DNA of 5,817 bases from Planctomycetaceae bacterium (GTDB lineage: Bacteria; Planctomycetota; Planctomycetia; Pirellulales; Thermoguttaceae): NCBI GenBank assembly GCA_031283515.1, contig JAITBS010000391.1:1-5817 (forward strand), in the 5' to 3' direction. Positions 5,805-5,817 of the stretch are shown here, piece after piece (the first letter of the stretch is position 1; each line of letters begins with the position of its first letter). The notes beneath the pieces were generated by a model. It worked only from the letters and a program-made list of their open reading frames with translations. It had not been told where the DNA came from and did no database searches. A program made the position numbers and the translations under genes.

Positions 5805-5817
5805 TTTCAACTCCAAG

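Overview
This window comes from a bacterial chromosome with A/T-rich intergenic DNA, coding regions of moderate G+C, and the ordinary bacterial code (TGA and TAA are used as stops). It carries the start of an HdrA-type gene, a stand-alone transketolase C-terminal half, and a very large fatty-acyl-AMP ligase / acyl carrier protein / alpha-oxoamine synthase fusion. HdrA points to an anaerobic or facultatively anaerobic lifestyle. None of the three genes has a convincing Shine-Dalgarno sequence. Planctomycetota or a similar anaerobic lineage would fit, but I cannot fix the taxon from this sequence.

Layout. (1) 1-194, minus strand: first 64 codons of a heterodisulfide reductase subunit A-like protein, cut by the window edge. 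(2) 195-850: 656 bp with no credible gene but dense in repeats. In order these are a 7-bp tandem array, a 182-bp element bounded by 13-bp inverted repeats and packed with small hairpins, a 136-bp element with 27-bp imperfect terminal inverted repeats, and a 12-bp tandem array that runs into the stop codon of the next gene. (3) 851-1858, minus strand: transketolase C-terminal subunit with no N-terminal partner in view. (4) 1859-2282: A/T-rich divergent intergenic region with a good sigma70-like promoter facing each way and a small palindrome. (5) 2292-5804, plus strand: the fusion protein, filling the rest of the window.

How the parts work together. The fusion is the centre of interest. Its domains can be read as one assembly line. 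A free fatty acid is activated as acyl-AMP, loaded on the phosphopantetheine arm of the built-in carrier domain, and then condensed with an amino acid by the PLP domain with loss of CO2, giving a long-chain 2-amino-ketone. These are the same three activities that some sphingolipid-making bacteria supply as separate proteins (acyl-ACP synthetase, dedicated ACP, serine palmitoyltransferase), so a sphingoid-base-like or other amino-lipid product is the leading inference. The amino-acid substrate cannot be read from the sequence. The transketolase half and HdrA are probably metabolic neighbours without a direct link to the lipid chemistry.
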